Origin: Stomoxys calcitrans
Taxonomy: Eukaryota > Arthropoda > Insecta > Diptera > Muscidae
Assembly (NCBI RefSeq): GCF_963082655.1
Contig: NC_081552.1
Span: 124,038,458-124,102,457, forward strand
Length of the DNA: 64,000 nt
Direction of reading: 5' to 3'
Numbering within the stretch: the stretch's first letter is position 1; the number at the start of each line of letters is the position of its first letter. The notes under the pieces were generated by a model, which did not search any database, was not told where the DNA came from, and worked only from the letters and a program-made list of their open reading frames with translations. Position numbers and translations under genes: made by a program. Of the stretch, positions 1-12,328 are shown one piece after another.

Positions 1-778
1 AAAAGTTGTAAGAAATAAAAATGCTCACTATTTAATTCCATTTTTTTTGGCGAGATGAATCTTTTAGGTTACTGTAATCAACACAAATAGCGGTCGTATG
101 TTAAAATGTTCTGAGTATGTGAAACCTCAAAAATGTCACGTTTTACGATAGAGCAGTCAGTTGCCAGATTGCAACACAAGGGCTGTCCAATCCCGAAATA
201 TAAAAGGCAACCCTCGTATATATCGCCTGATTTCAACTTCTAAAGCCCCTGCAAGCATATTTTATACCAATCTTTTTAAAAATGTAGCAAAACGCTCTCC
301 TCGACAACTACTAAAACATCTAAGAAGTGTGTTCGCAATCGGTTCAGTTTTAGATATAGCTTGGTCGAAATTGGTTTAGATTTTGATATAGCTCCCATAT
401 ATCTTCGTCCGTTGTCATTTGACAACCGATTTTCAAAAAAATTCGTTGTCAAATGCCGCTTTTCATGCATAAAATGATTTCATTCTATTTATCTAAACAA
501 CTAGTTAAGCATATTTAAAATAACTACCTTTGTTCCACTATTTAGCGAAGCAATGCAATGAATATGGGATTTTTTCTCTTTATGAGACAAAATTTGCCAA
601 ACATTATTATCATCATTAAATTAGGTTAACTCAATCCCTTTTGGAAGCAATACCTTTTACTAAAGCGCAATAACGCTTAACGAATTCGCTTTCATCACAG
701 TGTTCCTTCCAAATATATGTTTGCTATTTTCTTAATAAGTTATTTAAATTTTAACTGTGAACAAATTTTAATAAAAAG
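1..778. other. AT-rich intergenic stretch, no gene seen
   Basis: No open frame here resembles a known protein. Around 300-420 there is degenerate text of the kind found inside the DINE-like elements of this window (a GATATAGCTCCCATATAT motif), so part of it is probably an old repeat remnant. The rest holds nothing I recognise. Confidence 0.5.
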
Positions 779-1439
779 CAAGTAAAAGCGTGCCATGTTT
801 GACCGGGCTGAATCTCAAACACCCTCTAGCATGAATCGCATTTGTCAAGTTCTTTGAGTGACTTTTTCAAACATATATGAGGTATATCAAGTTATTGACC
901 GATATGGAGCGTCATGGCTGTTAGAAGTCATAGAAAAGTACCACCTTCAAAATTTCAGGCAAATCAAGTCATACAGCGCCCTCCAGAGGCTCAGAAATTC
1001 AAATTTAGGAAATCGGTTTATATGGCTGCTATATCAGGCTATGAACCGATTTATACCATACTTGGTAAAGTTATTGTCGTGCCAAAACGACATATGCAAA
1101 ATTTCACCTAATTGAATAAGAATTGGGCCCTTTGGGCGCTTAAAAAGTGTAATGGGGAGATCGGTTTATATGGCAGCTACATAAAGTTATGAACCGATTT
1201 ATATCTTACTTGACACAGTTGTTGGAAGTCATACCAAAACAAATGCAAAATTTAAACCAATTTGAATAAGAATTGCGCCCTCTAGAGGCTCCAGAAGGCT
1301 AATCGGAGATGGGTTTATATGGGAGCTATATCAGATTATAAACCGATTTAGACCATACTTGACACAGTTGTTGGAAGTCATACCAACATTATATGTGCCC
1401 GCTCAAGAAGTTTAATCGGGAGATTGTTTTATATGGCAG
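779..1439 (-). mobile_element. DINE-1-like element, family A, old 3'-truncated copy
   Basis: It starts with the CAAGTAAAAGCGTG end typical of family A in this window and has a diverged CGGCCGGGCCGAA block and diverged internal repeats (phrases like CGGTTTATATGGC and CAAAATTTCA recur about every 150 bases). The opposite end with the GGTGGAGGGTATA motif is missing: similarity stops where an unrelated sequence begins near 1443. Strand is given in the DINE-1 convention, where TATACCC is the 5' end. No protein is encoded. Confidence 0.7.
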
Positions 1440-2165
1440 CCAGGGACGTAGCCAGGCTCGGGCACGAGCCCCCCACCCCCTAAAATGATTTTGTCTATAG
1501 AAAAAAATTATTGAATATATTCTTAACACAAAATATTAGTACAACTTTTTTAAATGATAAAATTTCATATTTATAATATTTTACAGAGCGAAAATTTTGA
1601 TCATACCAGAGCCCCCTAAAATTATTTTTCTTAAATTAAAAATTTTAACAAAAATTTTTTCAAAACTAAATTTAATGCAATTTTTTCTAAACAAATTTTA
1701 ATGACATTTTTTCCAAGACAAATATTCAGCGTAATATTTTTAAAGACAAAACTTCATCACAGTTTTTCCTAAAAACAAAATTGTAAAAATTCAGCATAAC
1801 ATTCTCATAAGCCCAGGCCCCAAAATTTCGTTTAAAATTTTCCTAAAATAAAAGTTTTTCTAAAAATTACATTTAAATTTTTTTCTAAAGACTATTTCAG
1901 TGGTAAATTTTCTAAAGACAGACTTTTGAGACGCCTACCTCGAAATTATTTTATAGAGCCAAAATTACAATAAAATGTATTGCGCCTGATTAATGCATTT
2001 GGAGACACTACATTTTTGATTTTTTTTTTATTGAAGTCTATAGATAATAAATACTCTTATACACGAATGACAATATATTTACAAATGTATTAACCTAAAA
2101 ATTTAAAAACAATATAATTTTCCTTTTTAAATTTCCTTGATTCTCAGATAGTACTATTAAATCTT
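1440..2165. repeat. AT-rich degenerate repeat region
   Basis: It begins with CAGGGACGTAGCCAGG followed by a C-rich run, then about 500 bases of degenerate AT-rich units of the form aaagacaaaattt / aaaattttyt. Similar text, sometimes beside a GC-rich phrase such as CAGGCCCGGGC, occurs at 6180-6560 and 29560-30350. The CAGGGACGTAGCCAG start resembles an hAT-type terminus, but I found no matching opposite end, so this is only a suggestion. No coding potential is seen. Confidence 0.4.
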
Positions 2166-4948
2166 TCAGATGATTAAATTGATAACAAAGGTACCGAAAA
2201 GGATAAAGGATAAAGGATGGCATAATTGGTTCGCTAGTAAGAAAATTTCAAAATATTTGGTAGGTCTAATAGGAACGAACAAAATTGAACTCAAAAGAAA
2301 GCAAGAGTCTATTTGCCCGTGAATTAAATTATTCAAAAACGTAATGTTTAGCATAGTTCTACGACTTTTTAATGTAGAAAGCTTTATAAGACTCAATCGG
2401 TACTCATACGAAGGTAACGCATTTCTGTGCCACCCATTTCGACGGGGACAAAATAATAGAAATTGTTTTTGAACCGATTATATCAAATCAGAATGAATAT
2501 TGTGGTACGGATTCCATACAACTGAACAGTACTCGAGATTACTTCTGACTAGCGACGTATATAAGTTTTTCGTCACAGAGAAATCATTAAGATCTTCACT
2601 CCATCGTTTCATGAAGCCAAGAGCACCACGTGCTTTATTAACAACCATTGAGATGTGTTGACGGAAGTTTAGACTTTGGTCAAGAAGAAATCCAAGATCT
2701 TTAAAGTTATAGACTACTTCAAGTTGATTGGAAGCCAAAAAGTAGTCTGGTTGCACCATTTGTAAAGAATATCAAGGTCATACTGAAGATAACACTGTTC
2801 ATCAGAGTCTGTCGTCGATCTGACGATTTTTACATCATCTGCATACATCAAAATATTCGAGTGCTTTAAAGTTAATGAACCAACAAAACTGCACAGGGCC
2901 AAGATGACTACCCTGTGGAAGACAACAATTGATTTGGAAACTGGAGTACCAAATTTAACTCTTTGAGTACGTCTAATTAGATATGACTTGATCCACTTTA
3001 GTAAAAAGGGACTGAAACTAATAAGGTCTATTTTTTTTAACAGAAGGTTGTGGTTGTATCCGTTTGATAGTATCCGTATGCTAGCGTTCCCTAAACCCAT
3101 CGTTGGACAAACGAGTAAATTCTAAAATATTTGTTATCATCGATTTCGATTTCCGGAACCCATGTTAGTAGGGCGACAATATAGATGAGACTTGATGTGA
3201 AATAGTGTTAGTCAAAATTTTCTCTAATAGCTTCGGAATAGCATTCAAAATTGAAATGTCCCCGTAATCAGACACCTCATTGCGATTATCGGCTTTAAAT
3301 AACGATCTTATATAAGATTGCTTCCACAATACCGGCAGATATCCATGCTTTAATGAACTGTTGAAAAGTGTACAAAGGGGATATGAAAGTTCAAGAGCGC
3401 AACGCTTTAAAATGTTCGATGAAATTCAATCTGGTCCAGGGTTAAAAGTTAACTTCAGTGACATTAAATTTTCAAGTACTATGTTTTCGCCAATCCCGTC
3501 TATAAAAACTGAATTGTTGATTGTGTATGGATATGTTCTACATAAATCATAATAATTATCTGAGTAAGTAGTGTTAAAAAAGTCTGCAAAGATATCGGCA
3601 ATACCTGAATCGTTATCAGTTACTTTGGCTTTTTATCTAAGAAAGTTCGGTAAACTATTACAACGGCGGTTTGAATTCACAAATTTGTAAAAAGATTTAG
3701 GGTTTGATTTCAATTGATTTTTAATTTTATTGAAATAACTACCATATGCGAATTTGTTTTCTTTTTTATATTCACATCTTGCTAAAGAATACTTCGAAAA
3801 GTCAGACGTTGAACCTGAGGGTTTAAACCTTTTAGAAATTCATTCTTCTTGTTCTTCAGCCTAGAAAGATGGGTTGTATACCATGGAGGACCAGATGCGT
3901 TGCAAAAAGTAGTTTTAGGGGCAGATTAAGTCAAGTAGCACAGTATAAAAGTTGAAATCCTTTCAAATTTAATACTGTTCATTCCAATGAACAGATGAGA
4001 GTAGTGAGTTCAGTTTTATGTAATCAGTTTTAGCAAAACAGTAAACTTTTTCTAGTGCTACATCTCTTTTAACTTTCAGAGTGGGATAGGACATAAGTAA
4101 TTTGATTCTCGGATGATGTTTATCCTCAGGACTTACAACCGGATCATAAGAACTTAAACATAACTCAGATGGGTGATTAACGAAAACGAGATCGAGTAAT
4201 TTGGAAGTGAATTGTTTATGTACTTAATTTGAAAAAGGCCAAAATCTAACAATATGCCGTTGCATTCATTAGAAATGCAATTTGGTATCACTGGTGTTGA
4301 CAAGGACGAATGAATCCAGTTAAAATCACCAAGAGGGATCAATGTGTCTCTTAGTTGAGATGACTGAAATGCTGATTGGATTGCAGATACGTGTTTTAAA
4401 AAAAATATACTTACAAAAAGAGGTGGGACGTAAAAATATGAAATAAATATTGAAATAATTTTTAAAAATATCTTTACGGCTACAAATTCAATATCCAAGA
4501 AAGATTCCACTATTATTTCTTCAGAAGGAAATTCAGTGGAGACCGCTATTGGCACACCACCGCCTGATTTTTAAATCTTATCATTCCAATATTTGAAATG
4601 TAATATTTTAGAATCGTATACCTTATTCTGAATTCAAGTTTTAGTAAAAGCGATAATGTGATAAACGAAATTAAAGACATCTGTGTAAAGACACGAACAT
4701 TTTGTATTTAACCCTCTAACGTTTTGATATTCTATATATATGTGATCAGCAGAAAATGAAAAATTAAATTTTTTTGAAATAATTTCAAGGTAAGATTTAG
4801 TTGGGAGGTAAACAACATCAGATTGAGGCGTCTCCTTGAAGATATACTCTCTGATAAATGTCTTAACGGGCCAAAAATCAGGTTTTATAACGATGTCAAA
4901 AATGTCTTCTGGAACATTTACTCTGTCCCAAATTGAAACAAAACAAAA
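2166..4948 (-). pseudogene. Jockey-superfamily non-LTR retrotransposon ORF2 remnant
   Basis: Read on the minus strand, this is an ORF2 with its domains in the expected order but with frameshifts and stops. The endonuclease part (about 4750-4154) shows a QNVRGLNTK motif near its start, a GGGVPIAVS-type segment and GDFN. The reverse transcriptase part (about 3620-2714) shows an LNAIPKLLEKIL segment, HGFR and the catalytic YADD (near 2830-2845). The RT C-terminal part (2759-2478) has DLGFLLD, LVRSNLEY and VWNP. A last segment (2396-2166) matches the conserved C-terminal block rich in FL..LI.G.ID. The 5' end is cut at the DINE-like copy starting at 4953. Homology is inferred from motifs; the clade within Jockey/CR1 is not resolved. 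Confidence 0.8.
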
Positions 4949-4952
4949 TGAA

Positions 4953-6129
4953 CAAGTAAGAGCGTGCTAAGTTCGGCCGGGCCGAATCTTATATACCCTC
5001 CACCATGGATCGCATTTGTCGAGTTCTTTTCACTGCATCTCTTCTTAGGCAAAAAAGGATATAAAACAAGATTTGCTCTGCTATTAGAGGGATATCAAGA
5101 TATTGTCCGGTTTGGACACAATAAAATTATATGTTGGAGACCTGTGTAAAATGTCAGCCAATTCGAATATAAATTGCGCCCTTTGAGGGCTCAAGAAGAA
5201 TAGAGAGATCGATTTATATGGGAGCTGTATCGGGCTATAGACCGATTCAGACCATAATAAACAAGTATGTTGATGGTCATGAGAGGATCCGTCGTACAAA
5301 ATGTCAGGCAAATCGGATAATAATTGCGACCTCTAGAGGATCAAGAAGTCAAGATCCCAGATCGGTTCATATAGCTGCAATATCAGGTTATGAACCGATT
5401 TGAACCTTATTTGACACAGTTGTTGAAAGTAAGTATAAAATACGTCATGCAAAATTTCAGCCAAATCGGATAGGAATTGCGACCTCTAGAAGCTCAAGAA
5501 ATCAAGTGCCAAGATCTGTTTATATGACAGCTATATCAGGTTATGAACCGATTTGAACCATACTTGGCACTGTTGTTGGATATCATAACAAAATACTTCG
5601 TGCAAAAAATTCATTCAAAACGGATAAGAACTGCGCCCTCTAGAGGCTCAAGAAGTCAAAACCCAAGATCGGTTTATATGACAGCTATATCAGGTTATGG
5701 ACCGATTTGAACCATACTTGGCACAGTTGTTGGATATCATAACAAAACACGTCGTGCAAAATTTCATTCTAATCGGATAAGAATTGCGCACTCTAGAGGC
5801 TCAAGAAATCAAGACCCAGGTCGGTTTATATGGCAGCTATATCAAAACATGGACCGATATGTCCCATTTACAATAACAACCGACCTACACTAATAAGAAG
5901 TATTCGTGCAAAATTTCAAGCGGCTAGCTTTACTCCTTCGGAAGTTACTGTGCTTTCGACAGACAGACGGACGGGCGGACTGAAGGACGGACATGGCTAG
6001 ATCGACATAAAATGTCGCGACGATCAAGAATATATATACTTTATGGGGTCTCAGACGAATATTTCGAGTAGTTACAAACAGAATGACGAAATTAGTATAC
6101 CCCCCATCCTATGGTGGAGGGTATAAAAA
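4953..6129 (-). mobile_element. DINE-1-like element, family A, full length
   Basis: Both ends are present: CAAGTAAGAGCGTG at the left and ATGGTGGAGGGTATA at the right. The interior has imperfect tandem units of about 150-155 bp (GATCGGTTTATATGRCAGCTATATCAGG, shortened here), then a GACGG microsatellite, then the core with TATATATACTTTATGGGGTC. Subterminal inverted motifs TATACCCTCCACCAT and ATGGTGGAGGGTATA face each other. These are established traits of Helentron-associated DINE-1/INE-1 elements. It abuts the broken end of the Jockey-type element. It encodes no protein; small frames inside are chance. Confidence 0.85.
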
Positions 6130-6669
6130 GCAATAAATTAAATACAACATGAAAGTTTTTCTATGTGAAGATAAATCTTGAAAGACATTGTTTTCTAAAT
6201 GCAAAATTTCAATGAATTATTGTCTAAAGGGGAAATGTTGCTCAGGCCCGGGCATCCTAGAAATTATTTTTTCTTAAAGAAAGATTTCGAAAAATTTTAA
6301 TAAAATCTTTTCAAACGAAAACATTTTTCTAAAATTTTTTCCATTGACAATTTTCAATAAATATTTAAAAGACAAAATTTTAACCCATTACTCTTGACCC
6401 TCGACTCCCTTGTCCAATTTGAATGAAATTTCATATGGTAATAACTTAGAGCGTTTATATTGACGCAGTTATTTTTGTAATTTCCTTAATGACAATTTTT
6501 TTAAGAAAATTAAAAAAAATGTAAAAATTTCGAAAAAATAAAATTTTTTTGTTTATTTCCTAAGCCACAATGCTTTTAATATTTTATAACCGTTAAGCTT
6601 AGAAAGGTGGATTTGATAACATTGAGATAAAATAGCAACTGCCTCACTTATCGTCAAAAATTTATTTTT
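6130..6669. repeat. AT-rich degenerate repeat region
   Basis: AT-rich text with recurring aaattttt / aaagacaaaatt phrases, a CAGGCCCGGGC phrase near 6243, and no plausible gene. It resembles 1440-2165 and 29400-30350. Confidence 0.45.
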
Positions 6670-6721
6670 TTATACCCTCCACCATAGGATGGGGGTATAC
6701 TAATTTCGTCATTCTGTTTGT
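6670..6721 (+). mobile_element. DINE-1-like 5' terminal fragment
   Basis: About 50 bases match the TATACCC end of family A, reading TATACCCTCCACCATAGG and then GTATACTAATTTCGTCATTC. The remainder of the element is absent. Confidence 0.7.
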
Positions 6722-6758
6722 GTTTAAGGGGTTAATAATAAAACCATAATATTAATAA

Positions 6759-8885
6759 TCTTATATATAAAAATCAATTTGTGTTTGTTTGTAGGTTTGT
6801 TTGTTTGTTAGTGTGTTCGTTATAGACTCAGAAACGGCTGAACCGATTTTCTTGAAATTTTAACAGATGGTGAATAATGTCCCAGTGGTGAAAATAGGAT
6901 ACTACATTTTTTGATATCTGAAGGGGGAGCGGACCCTTCCCCTTACCCTAATTTTCAGAAACGCCCGAGATCTGGCGATGGATGGTGCGATTTAAGCGAA
7001 ATTTTGTGTGCTCTCATATGGTACCCTAATAATAAATATTTGGTATCCAAATTTCGGATGGGGTACCTAGGGGGGCTGCCCCACCGTAAAACCTACCAAA
7101 CATATATTTACACCAAGCACGACAATATGGGACTCAAATGAAAGGTATTTAGGATATCCAATTGTCGGACCAAGTGCTAGGGGGACCACACCAACCCCAA
7201 AAACACCCCTAAATCGGACATATTTACCGACCATGGCAATATGAGACTCAAATGAAAGGCATTTGCGAGTAGAATACGAATCTGATATCCAAATGTGGGA
7301 CCACGTTTCTGGGGGTCCACTCTTTCGCAAAACACCCCCCAACAGGACTTATATACTGACCATGGGAATATGGGGCTTAAATAAAAGGTATTTGAATGTA
7401 GAATTAGAATCTGATATCCAAATATGAAACCAAGTGTTTTTTGGGGGCCGCTTCTCCCCAAAAACCTCCCCCAAAGGGGACACATTTACGACCATAGCCA
7501 CATGGGGCTCAAATGAAAGGTCTTTGGGAGTAAAGCACGAATTTGATATCAATATTCGGGAAAAGTGTCTATGGGGCCACCCCACCCCACAACACCACCC
7601 AAATAGTTAGTATTTTCTGAATATTGCAATATGAGGCTCAAATAGGAGGGTTTTTAAAGTGGAACACGAATCCGATATATATTTTCAAGGCCAACTTACT
7701 GACTGGCCCCATCCCACAAAACACCCCCCAAGCCGGTCATGTTTGCCGGCTATGGAAATATCAAATTAAAGGTATGTGGGAGTAGACCACGTATCTGATA
7801 TCAACATTAGGTACCCACCACCATAACAACCCCCAAATAGTAGTACATATTTGCTCACCAAGACAATTTGGATATTTAAGAGAGTGGAACTAAATATTCG
7901 TAGTTTTTAGGGCCAATATCCCAAACCGGACATATTTGCTGAGTTTTGCAATAAGGAGTTTAAATGAGATTTGAAAACGAATTTGATATTCCATTTTGAG
8001 GCCAATGGCGATATGGGGTTCAAATAAATGATACATAGTTATATGAGAATAGAGCATATTTTCCGGGCTTAGTGTTTGGGGGACCACCCCTATCCCCAAA
8101 ACACCCCTAAATCGGCCATATTTAGCGACCATGTCAATGTGGAGTTTAAATGAAAGGTATAGGGTGGTAGAGCAAGAATTGGTACCTACTTTCGGGACCA
8201 ATTTTCTGGGGGTCTACCACTTTCCCAAAATACCCCACAAACAGCAATTTTTTAGTGACCATCGCAATATCGGGCTCAAATTAAAAGTATTTGGGAGTAG
8301 AATACGAATTTGATATCCAAATGTAGGACCACGTATTTAGGGCATCACCCCTTTCCCAAAACACCCCCAAAGGAAAAAAATTTTTCGACCATGCCAATAT
8401 GTGGCTCAAATGAAAGGTATTTGAGATTAGAAAACGAATTTGATAACCTATTTTGGGGACATGTATTTGAGAGACGCCTCACCCTGTAAACTCCTCTTAA
8501 GCCAATGGCAATGTGGGGTTTAATTAAATGGTTTTTGAATGAAGAGCACGATGCTGATATTTTTTCAGGGCCAAGTGTCTGGGAGACCACCTCACCCCCG
8601 AAATCACCACTAAAGCAGATATCATGAGAGTATCGGGCTGAAATAAAGTATTTTAAGAATGGAGTACACCTTACATCCAAGCTTAAATTCGTAGACCAAT
8701 AAAGATCATATGGGATTCGGACAAAGACACTTATATTGTTAAACTGTTAGTTAAGCGATATACTATTTTCGTAGCATGGTATTTCACTAAAAGCTCTTTA
8801 ATTGTCGAAAAAAAAATATTCGAAGGAAACTTTTGTTCCATATAAAGCAAAAGAAGGCGCAGCGAAGCGGGCCCGGGTCAGCTAG
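6759..8885 (+). mobile_element. Helitron-like non-autonomous element, full length
   Basis: The element starts with TC in an A|TC context (TCTTATATATAAAAATC, then GTTTG repeats and GGCTGAACCGATTT) and ends with GGGCCCGGGTCAGCTAG followed by T. Insertion between A and T, a TC start and a CTAG end just after a GC-rich palindromic segment are established Helitron traits. The interior holds imperfect tandem units of about 115-130 bp (GGGACTCAAATGAAAGGTAT, CCACCCC and AACACCCCC phrases). No Rep/helicase is encoded. A second near-complete copy lies at 14199-16262, with fragments at 13754, 53812, 58607 and 62653. Confidence 0.75.
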
Positions 8886-9207
8886 TGTATAATAAAATGT
8901 AGATGTATCACAATTTTTAGAGCTGTAACTCAGTCGGCAGAAAATGCTCATTTCAAAGTTTTAGAACCTAAATCTACGAAATTAAAAAACTGTAACGGTA
9001 TCCCAATTTTGAGAGCTTAAGCTCAATATGTAAAAAAGAAAGTACTATTTTATACGTTTTAGTACCTAAATGTACGATCTACAAAAAAACTTGTAGTCGC
9101 TCTGTATGTACTGTCGAGGTGTACCTGTATCCCAAATATGAGAGTTTTAGCTCAATTTGTAAAAAAACCATTGCGTACGTCTTAGTACCTATATGTATGA
9201 ATTTCAA
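8886..9207. repeat. Degenerate tandem repeat, about 127-bp unit
   Basis: Units recur with the phrases GAGAGTTTTAGCTCAATTTG, a TACC-TACGA segment and GTACCTGTATCCC. The same text continues at 10691-10840 and 12329-13195, so the family A copies at 9208-12328 interrupt one repeat tract. Confidence 0.55.
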
Positions 9208-10690
9208 CAAGTAAAAGCGTGCTAAGTTCGGCCGGGCCGAATCTTATATACCCTCCACCATGGATCGCATTTGTCGAGTTCTTTTTCCGGTATCTCTTCT
9301 TAGGCAAAAAAAGATATAAGAAAAGAGTTGCTCTGCTATTAAAACGATATCAAGATATGGTCCGGTTCGGACCACAATTAAATTATATGTTGGAGACCTG
9401 TGTAAAATTTCAGCCAATTCGTATAAGAATTGCGCCTATTGGGGCTCACGAAGTAAAAAAGAGAGAACGATTTATATGGGATCTGTATCGGGCTATAGAC
9501 CGATTCAGACCATAATAAACAACGTTTGTTGATGGTCATGAGAGGATCCATCGTACAAAATTTCAGGCATAATAATTGCGACCTCTAGGGGTCAAGAAGT
9601 CTCAGATCGGTTTATACGGCAGCTATATCCGGTTATGAACCGATTTGAACCATATTTGACACAGTTGTTGAAAGTAAAAATAAAATAAGTCATGCAAAAT
9701 TTCAGCCAAATCGGATAGGAATTGCGCCCTCCAGAAGCTCAAGAAATCAAATCCCCAGATCTGTTTATATGACAGCTATATCAGGTTACGAACCGATTTG
9801 AACCATACTTGGCACAGTTGTTGGGTATCATAACAAAACACGTCGTGCGAAATTCCATTCCAATCGGATAAGAATTGCGCCCTCTAGAGGGTCAAGAAGT
9901 CAAGACCCAAGATCGGTTTATATGGTAGCTATATCAGGTTATAGACCGATTTGAACCATACTTGGCACTGTTGTTGGATATAATAAGAAAACACGTCGTG
10001 CAAAATTTCATTTCAATCGGATAAGAATTGCGCCCTCTAGAGGGTCAAGAAGTCAAGACCCAAGATCGGTTTATATGGTAGCTATATCAGGTTGTAGACC
10101 GATTTGAACCATACTTGACACTGTTGTTGGATATAATAAGAAAACACGTCGTGCAAAATTTCATTTCAATCGGATAAGAATTGCGCACTCTAGAGGCTCA
10201 AGAAGTCAAGACCCAAGATCGGTTTATATGGCAGCTATATCAGGTTATGAACCGATTTGAACCATACTTGGCACAGTTGTTGGATATCACAACAAAACAC
10301 GTCATGCAAAATTTCATTCCAATCGGATAAGAATTGCGCACTCTACAGGCTCAAGAAGTCAAGACCCAAGATCGGTTTATATGGCAGCTATATCAAAACA
10401 TGGACCGATATGGCCCATTTACAATACCAACCGACCTACACTAATAAGAAGTATTTGTGCAAAATTTCAAGTGGCTAGCTTTACTCCTTCGGAAGTTAGC
10501 GTGCTTTCGACAGACAGACGGACGGACGGACGGACGGACGGACAGACGGACGGACATGGCTAGATCGACATAAAATTTCACGACGATCAAGAATATATAT
10601 ACTTTATGGGGTCTCAGACGAATATTTCGAGTAGTTACAAACAGAATGACGAAATTAGTATACCCTCCATCTTATGGTGGAGGGTATAAA
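9208..10690 (-). mobile_element. DINE-1-like element, family A, left arm of a large inverted repeat
   Basis: A complete family A copy with CAAGTAAAAGCGTG at the left, GGTGGAGGGTATAAAA at the right, about four to five internal units of 150-156 bp, and a long (GACG)n tract near 10508-10555. It is almost identical to the reversed copy at 10841-12328. For example, the 98-codon open frames at 9219-9515 and 12021-12317 give the same translation. A 7-base deletion near 9570 and a few substitutions distinguish this arm. Confidence 0.9.
10508..10560. repeat. GACG-type microsatellite in DINE-like core
   Basis: A tetranucleotide tract of GACG units with some CAGA variants. Matching tracts lie at the same place in the other family A copies (for example the reversed one at 10975-11020, and 40621-40662). 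Confidence 0.8.
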
Positions 10691-10840
10691 AAAAGTAGAG
10701 TCGCCCGATATATACTATCAATTTATCCAAAATTTCAGAGCTCTAGCTCAATCCAGAATGTACGAATTTAAAAAAATAAATCTTTCAGTTGCCCAATATG
10801 TACTACTACCATCCCGGTGGTCCGTTTATGGCACACTTTT
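10691..10840. repeat. Spacer of the inverted repeat; degenerate tandem repeat text
   Basis: It contains the CAGAGCTCTAGCTCAATCC and AATGTACGAATT phrases of the surrounding repeat tract. No gene is seen. Confidence 0.55.
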
Positions 10841-12328
10841 TTATACCCTCCACCATAAGATGGAGGGTATACTAATTTCGTCATTCTGTTTGTAACTACT
10901 CGAAATATTCGTCTGAGACCCCATAAAGTATATATATTCTTGATCGTCGTGAAATTTTATGTCGATCTAGCCATGTCCGTCCGTCTGTCCGTCCGTCCGT
11001 CCGTCCGTCTGTCTGTCGAAAGCACGCTAACTTCCGAAGGAGTAAAGCTAGCCACTTGAAATTTTGCACAAATACTTCTTATTAGTGTAGGTCGGTTGGT
11101 ATTGTAAATGGGCCATATCGGTCCATGTTTTGATATAGCTGCCATATAAACCGATCTTGGGTCTTGACTTCTTGAGCCTGTAGAGTGCTCATGAATTTTG
11201 GAATGATTGGAATGAAATTTTGCATGACGTGTTTTGTTGTGATATCCAACAACTGTGCCAAGTATGGTTCAAATCGGTCCATAACCTGATATAGCTGCCA
11301 TATAAACCGATCTTGGGTCTTGACTTCTTGAGCCTCTAGAGTGCGCAATTCTTATCCGATTGAAATGAAATTTTGCACGACGTGTTTTCTTATTATATCC
11401 AACAACAGTGTCAAGTATGGTTCAAATCGGTCTATAACCTGATATAGCTACCATATAAACCGATCTTGGGTCTTGACTTCTTGACCCTCTAGAGGGCGCA
11501 ATTCTTATCCGATTGAAATGAAATTTTGCACGACGTGTTTTCTTATTATATCCAACAACAGTGCCAAGTATGGTTCAAATCGGTCTATAACCTGATATAG
11601 CTACCATATAAACCGATCTTGGGTCTTGACTTCTTGACCCTCTAGAGGGCGCAATTCTTATCCGATTGGAATGGAATTTCGCACGACGTGTTTTGTTATG
11701 ATACCCAACAACTGTGCCAAGTATGGTTCAAATCGGTTCGTAACCTGATATAGCTGTCATATAAACAGATCTGGGGATTTGATTTCTTGAGCTTCTGGAG
11801 GGCGCAATTCCTATCCGATTTGGCTGAAATTTTGCATGACTTATTTTATTTTTACTTTCAACAACTGTGTCAAATATGGTTCAAATCGGTTCATAACCTG
11901 ATATAGCTGCCATATAAACCGATCTGGGACTTCTTGACCCCTAGAGGTCGCAATTATTATCCGATATGCCTGAAATTTTGTACGATGGATCCTCTCATGA
12001 CCATCAACAAACGTTGTTTATTATGGTCTGAATCGGTCTATAGCCCGATACAGATCCCATATAAATCGTTCTCTCTTTTTTACTTCGTGAGCCCCAATAG
12101 GCGCAATTCTTATACGAATTGGCTGAAATTTTACACAGGTCTCCAACATATAATTTAATTGTGGTCCGAACCGGACCATATCTTGATATCGTTTTAATAG
12201 CAGAGCAACTCTTTTCTTATATCTTTTTTTGCCTAAGAAGAGATACCGGAAAAAGAACTCGACAAATGCGATCCATGGTGGAGGGTATATAAGATTCGGC
12301 CCGGCCGAACTTAGCACGCTTTTACTTG
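10841..12328 (+). mobile_element. DINE-1-like element, family A, right arm of the inverted repeat
   Basis: Reverse-complement twin of 9208-10690, starting with TTATACCCTCCACCAT and ending with CACGCTTTTACTTG. One internal unit (near 11180-11215) differs from the left arm by a small rearrangement. It encodes no protein. Confidence 0.9.

Larger units (their letters stand above)
9208..12328. repeat. 3.1-kb near-perfect inverted repeat with 150-bp spacer
   Basis: Arms 9208-10690 and 10841-12328 are reverse complements over about 1.48 kb. Outer coordinates sum to 21536 at several matched points, with small indels shifting the sum inward. The spacer 10691-10840 is part of the degenerate repeat tract seen on both sides. 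Confidence 0.9.

Noticed and set aside
6911..8313. Several 60-111-codon frames in the Helitron-like element
   Set aside because: They follow the tandem repeat units on both strands and look like chance open frames of repeat text.
9219..9515. A 98-codon frame that recurs exactly at 12021-12317 and partly at 62964
   Set aside because: Conservation reflects copies of a non-coding DINE-like element; the frame starts inside its terminal block and includes tandem-unit text.
9900..10400. Regularly spaced repeats that could suggest a CRISPR array
   Set aside because: The units are about 150 bp of diverged tandem repeat without unique spacers, inside a eukaryotic transposable element.
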